9,215 bases of DNA from JAIRTY01 sp050257395 (GTDB taxonomy: Bacteria > Actinomycetota > Actinomycetes > Streptosporangiales > Streptosporangiaceae): positions 1-9,215 of the forward strand of contig JBLMWU010000140.1 in assembly GCA_050257395.1 (NCBI GenBank), written 5' to 3'. Position 1 is the first letter of the stretch, and every line of letters begins with the position of its first letter. This document shows positions 6,854-9,215 of the stretch, piece by piece. The translations under genes and the position numbers were made by a program. The notes under the pieces are model-generated. The model was not told the origin of the DNA. It did no database searches and saw nothing but the letters and a program-made list of their open reading frames with translations.

Positions 6854-6913
6854 GTGCGACTGCGACCACGGGGACAGCGGGTGAGCGTGCCGCCCGCCGC
6901 TGCGCGCCGGTGA
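6854..6913 (+). CDS. Possible 19-codon leader ORF overlapping the antiporter start
   Basis: GTG 6854 is preceded by GGGAG (6840-6844) with nine bases spacing and runs to TGA 6911-6913, encoding an Arg-rich peptide (VRLRPRGQRVSVPPAAARR). Its stop overlaps the GTG start of the antiporter (GTGA at 6910-6913). The antiporter start has no ribosome site of its own and no in-frame start upstream, so translating this leader is the simplest way to deliver ribosomes to it. A shorter version from GTG 6881 (GGGGA at 6870-6874) is possible. The peptide itself is unlikely to have a function. Inferred from signals only. Confidence 0.4.
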   Translation: MRLRPRGQRVSVPPAAARR

Positions 6914-8367
6914 CCGGCGTCACCGCGTTCGGCCTGGCGGTGCTGCTCGCATCGCTGGTGGTGATCGCGGCGGTGCTGGCGGGCCGGGCCAGCGAGCGGC
7001 TGCGGATCCCGGCACCCGCGTTCTTCCTGATCGCCGCCGCGACCGCCTCCGACATCTGGCCGCCGCTGGGACGCCTGCCGTTCGGCACCATGGAGCAGGC
7101 GGTCACGGTGGCGCTCGCGGTCATCCTGTTCGACGGCGGCATGCGCATCGGCTGGCGCCGGTTCCGGGCCACGGCCGGGGCGACAGCGTGGATCGGCGTG
7201 GCCGGCACGCTCGTGACCGCCGCGGCCGCGGCGGCGGCGGCGCACTTCCTGTTCTCCTTCGGCTGGCGGGCCGCGCTGCTCATCGGCACCGCTATCGCGC
7301 CGACCGACCCGGCGGTGGTGTTCTCCGTGCTGGGCCGGCGGGAGATCGCCGGGCGCAGCGGGCTGCTGCTGGAAGGCGAGTCGGGTGCGAACGACCCGGT
7401 AGGCATCGCCCTGCTGGTGGCGCTGCTGGCGGCAGCGGGCACCGGCGCCGGCGCCGTCGGCCAGGTGACCGTGGTGTTCCTGCTGCAGATGGCGGTCGGC
7501 ATCGTGATCGGCGCGGCGGGCGGGCGGCTGCTGCTGGCATTCATGCGCCGGGTGCCGCTGCCCAGCGAGGGCCTGTACCCGCTGCGGGTGCTGGCGGGGG
7601 CGATGGCGATCTACGGGCTGGCAACGGTCGCCCACGGGTCGGGGTTCCTGGCCGTGTTCATCGCGGGCATCCTCATCGGCGACGAGCACGCCCCGTACAA
7701 GGGCGAGATCGCCCACTTCCACTCCGCGCTGGCCAGCCTCGCCGAGATCGTCGCGTTCGTGCTGCTGGGCCTGACCATCCGGCTGGCCGCGCTGCCGCAG
7801 GGCAACGCCTGGCTGATCGGGCTGGCGCTGGCGGCGCTGCTGGCTTTCGTGATCCGCCCGGCCGGCGTGGGCGTGCTGCTGTGGCCGGTGCGGCTGCGCC
7901 GCCGCGAGCGGGTGTTCGTGCTGTGGGGCGGGCTGAAAGGCGCGGTCCCGATCGTGCTCGGCGCGTTCATCGTCCAGGCGGGCACGCCCGGCGCGCCCCG
8001 CATCTACGAGATCATCTTCGTGGTGGTGACGTTCTCGGTCATCGTCCAGGGCGGCACGGTGCCCGCGCTGGCCAGGCGGCTGAAGATCCCGCTGCGGACC
8101 GTCGAGCCGGAGCCGTGGAGCCTGGGGGTCCGGTTCCGGGAGGAGCCCGGGAACGTGCACCGGTTCGTGGTCGCCGCGGGGGCCGCCGCGGCGGGGACCG
8201 CGGTCGGTGAGCTGGCGCTGCCGGAGGACGCCTGGATCAGCTTCATCCTGCGCGGCGGCCAGCTCGTGCCCGCGCAGGCGGGCACCGTCGTCCAGCCCGG
8301 CGACGAGGTGATCGTGCTCGCCGAGGCGGCGGACGAGGCCGGCCTGCGCGAGCTCTTCAGCACCTGA
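6910..8367 (+). CDS. CPA1-family K+(Na+)/H+ antiporter with TrkA_C domain (NhaP2/CvrA-like)
   Basis: Encodes 485 residues, close to the usual length of NhaP2-type antiporters, which exchange cytoplasmic K+ or Na+ for protons at the membrane and help in osmotic and pH balance. About 12-13 hydrophobic segments cover residues 5-385. Family signatures are intact: VILFDGGMRI (72-80), IAPTDPAVVFSVL (129-141, with Asp133), LEGESGANDPVGIAL (154-168, with Asn161-Asp162), FVIRPAGV (313-320) and WGGLKGAVPIVLG (339-351). The ND pair and the TDP motif are the ion-binding core known in this superfamily. Residues about 415-485 form a TrkA_C (RCK_C) domain (AVGELALPEDAWISFILRGG...V.PGDEVIVLAEA), which can bind nucleotide ligands and gate transport. 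In some actinobacterial and other antiporters this type of domain responds to c-di-AMP; that is not shown here. GTG 6910 is the only in-frame start that keeps helix 1. It lacks a ribosome site and overlaps a leader ORF. Confidence 0.95.
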   Translation: MTGVTAFGLAVLLASLVVIAAVLAGRASERLRIPAPAFFLIAAATASDIWPPLGRLPFGTMEQAVTVALAVILFDGGMRIGWRRFRATAGATAWIGVAGTLVTAAAAAAAAHFLFSFGWRAALLIGTAIAPTDPAVVFSVLGRREIAGRSGLLLEGESGANDPVGIALLVALLAAAGTGAGAVGQVTVVFLLQMAVGIVIGAAGGRLLLAFMRRVPLPSEGLYPLRVLAGAMAIYGLATVAHGSGFLAVFIAGILIGDEHAPYKGEIAHFHSALASLAEIVAFVLLGLTIRLAALPQGNAWLIGLALAALLAFVIRPAGVGVLLWPVRLRRRERVFVLWGGLKGAVPIVLGAFIVQAGTPGAPRIYEIIFVVVTFSVIVQGGTVPALARRLKIPLRTVEPEPWSLGVRFREEPGNVHRFVVAAGAAAAGTAVGELALPEDAWISFILRGGQLVPAQAGTVVQPGDEVIVLAEAADEAGLRELFST

Positions 8368-8395
8368 CCGGCGGGGGTGACGCGGGCCGGCCGGT
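8367..8395 (+). terminator. Weak hairpin after the antiporter gene
   Basis: ACCGGC (8367-8372) pairs with GCCGGT (8390-8395) and is followed by TTTCTG. The stem has only six pairs and a 17-base loop, so termination here is uncertain. Confidence 0.3.
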
Positions 8396-8411
8396 TTCTG
8401 GCGTGACGGGT

Positions 8412-8437
8412 GTAACGATCCGGGGCAAAGCGGCGTT
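8412..8437 (+). promoter_or_regulatory. Possible ECF-sigma type promoter for the exported His/Pro/Thr protein
   Basis: GTAAC (8412-8416) and CGTT (8434-8437) are 17 bases apart, a layout like ECF promoters (AAC-type -35, CGT-type -10). It lies about 190 bases before the TTG start of the exported protein. I associate this protein type, from memory, with ECF sigma operons. Short motifs like these occur by chance in such DNA, so this is a weak inference. Confidence 0.25.
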
Positions 8438-8572
8438 CCGGACGCTGACATGCCAGTGACTTCCGGGGGGTCGCGGCAGCCGGGCTGCAGCCGGTAGCCG
8501 CGCCCCCGCCGCGCTTCAGCGTGGCACCGGAGGCTGGCTGACCCGCCGGGCAGCGCCAGCCCGGGCCGAATC

Positions 8573-8592
8573 CATGCCGCCGCAGCGGCATG
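8573..8592 (+). repeat. Hairpin in the leader of the exported-protein gene
   Basis: CATGCCGC (8573-8580) pairs perfectly with GCGGCATG (8585-8592) around a CGCA tetraloop. It ends 28 bases before the GGAGG ribosome site, so it may shape the mRNA leader or be an inverted-repeat protein-binding site. No T-run follows it. Confidence 0.45.
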
Positions 8593-8632
8593 CCGGTTCA
8601 CCCCTGCCCACCTGAACGCTGGAGGCCCCGCG

Positions 8633-9166
8633 TTGCTTACCTCCCTTCTTTCTGCCAAGGCCGCCGCTGCCGCTGTCGCCGCGGTGACCGTCATGGGCGG
8701 CGCCGCTGCCGCCTACGCGGGCGCGCTGCCCGCACCCGCGCAGCAGCTCGCCCACAACACCATCGGCGCGCCGTCACCGGCGTCGAGTCACAGCCCCGGC
8801 GGCCCGCAGGCCACCCCGGCCGGCCCGGACGCCAGCGGCCCCGCCGCCTTCGGGCTGTGCACCGCCTACGCCCACGCCAAGGCGCACGGCTCGGCCAGCC
8901 AGCAGGCGGTGGCGTTCCGCAACCTGGCGGCGGCGGCCGGCGGCGCAGCCAAGATCGCCGCCTACTGCGCGACCGTGCCCCACCCGGGCAGCTCGCACGC
9001 GGGCGGCCGGCCCACCGCGGTCCCGTCCCACTCCCACCCCGCTGGCCAGCCGTCCACCCCGCCCTCGCAGGCGGCCGGGCAGGCCACCAGCCACCCGACC
9101 GAGAAGCCCACCGCGCTGCCCACCACCCACCCGACCGGGAAGCCCACCGGGGCTCCCACGCACTAG
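8633..9166 (+). CDS. Small exported protein with two cysteines and His/Pro/Thr-rich repeat tail
   Basis: Encodes 177 residues from TTG 8633, with GGAGG (8621-8625) seven bases ahead. Residues about 5-29 are an Ala/Val-rich hydrophobic segment ending in AAAAYAG, a signal peptide or a single anchor. LPAPAQQLAHNTIGAP (32-47) follows. A compact region of about 70-117 contains FGLCTAYAHAKAHG and AVAFRNLAAAAGG..KIAAYC, with Cys76 and Cys112 able to form a disulfide outside the cell. From about 118 the tail is rich in His, Pro, Ser and Thr and ends in two copies of an HPTxKPT unit. I recall the LPxPxQxxAHxxIGAP plus GLCxAYA...FRNLxxAAGG...YC layout from actinobacterial proteins encoded beside ECF sigma/anti-sigma genes, function unknown. 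No sigma gene is seen here. The His-rich tail could bind metal, but this is a guess. No enzyme motif is seen. Confidence 0.8.
   Translation: MLTSLLSAKAAAAAVAAVTVMGGAAAAYAGALPAPAQQLAHNTIGAPSPASSHSPGGPQATPAGPDASGPAAFGLCTAYAHAKAHGSASQQAVAFRNLAAAAGGAAKIAAYCATVPHPGSSHAGGRPTAVPSHSHPAGQPSTPPSQAAGQATSHPTEKPTALPTTHPTGKPTGAPTH
9091..9149 (+). repeat. Two direct repeats encoding HPTxKPT in the exported protein tail
   Basis: The 23-base units 9091-9113 and 9127-9149 differ at one base and are 36 bases apart. They encode the paired His-Pro-Thr-x-Lys-Pro-Thr motif near the C terminus. Copy number is likely to vary between strains through slippage or recombination. Confidence 0.7.
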
Positions 9167-9191
9167 GCCAGCCGGCCAGCCGGACGCGGCG

Positions 9192-9215
9192 GCCGCCGTC
9201 TCCCGGGGAGGCGGC
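9192..9215 (+). terminator. Candidate hairpin terminator after the exported-protein gene, at the window edge
   Basis: GCCGC (9192-9196) with GCGGC (9211-9215), and CTCC (9200-9203) with GGAG (9207-9210), form a nine-pair stem with a three-base bulge and a CGG loop, 26 bases after the TAG stop. What follows, including any T-run, is outside the window. Confidence 0.4.

Noticed and set aside
8450..8497. 15-codon ORF from ATG 8450
   Set aside because: No ribosome site and no recognisable features; expected by chance.
8574..8615. Short upstream ORF (ATG 8574 to TGA 8615) before the exported protein
   Set aside because: No ribosome site, and its ATG lies within a hairpin arm. It ends 17 bases before the real start, so coupling is unlikely.
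6820..8694. Long open frame (624 codons) on the minus strand over the antiporter gene
   Set aside because: Low-complexity Arg/Gln/His composition, antisense to a gene with intact CPA1 motifs, and no ribosome site of note.

Overview
The window is very GC-rich (roughly 70% or more), with strong third-position G/C bias, GTG and TTG starts, purine-rich Shine-Dalgarno sites and Pro/Ser/Ala-rich exported tails. This points to a high-GC actinobacterium (Actinomycetota). The genus cannot be read from the sequence. No tRNA, rRNA, CRISPR array, insertion sequence or phage gene was seen.

Left part (1-4150). A minus-strand gene, cut by the window edge, encodes a 14-helix drug-efflux type major facilitator (DHA2/EmrB-QacA class). 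It carries an unusual C-terminal extension of carboxypeptidase-regulatory-like beta-sandwich domains. A short divergent region (2327-2578) holds a near-perfect MarR-type palindrome in front of this gene. On the other side is a plus-strand polytopic membrane protein that looks like a GT-C fold (family 39/ArnT-like) glycosyltransferase. It ends at a strong hairpin shared with the next, convergent gene.

Middle (4149-6853). A secreted coiled-coil NlpC/P60 cell-wall endopeptidase (minus strand) is divergent from a small plus-strand operon. That operon holds an MscS-family mechanosensitive channel, overlapped by four bases (ATGA) by a single-pass membrane protein with a Pro/Ser-rich tail. The 375-base divergent region contains repeated elements that could form alternative hairpins. 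A hairpin follows the operon.

Right part (6854-9215). A CPA1/NhaP2-type K+(Na+)/H+ antiporter with a C-terminal TrkA_C (RCK_C) domain lacks its own ribosome site and starts inside the stop codon of a 19-codon leader ORF. It is followed by a small exported protein with two cysteines and a His/Pro/Thr repeat tail, of a type I associate from memory with ECF sigma operons, but no sigma factor is in view.

Most genes fit an envelope and osmotic-homeostasis neighbourhood: wall remodelling, tension release, and ion/proton exchange. Only the channel and tail protein are clearly one translational unit. Nothing here is clearly a new defence or mobile system. The most unusual points are the MFS extension, the channel-coupled tail protein and the leader-ORF-coupled antiporter.
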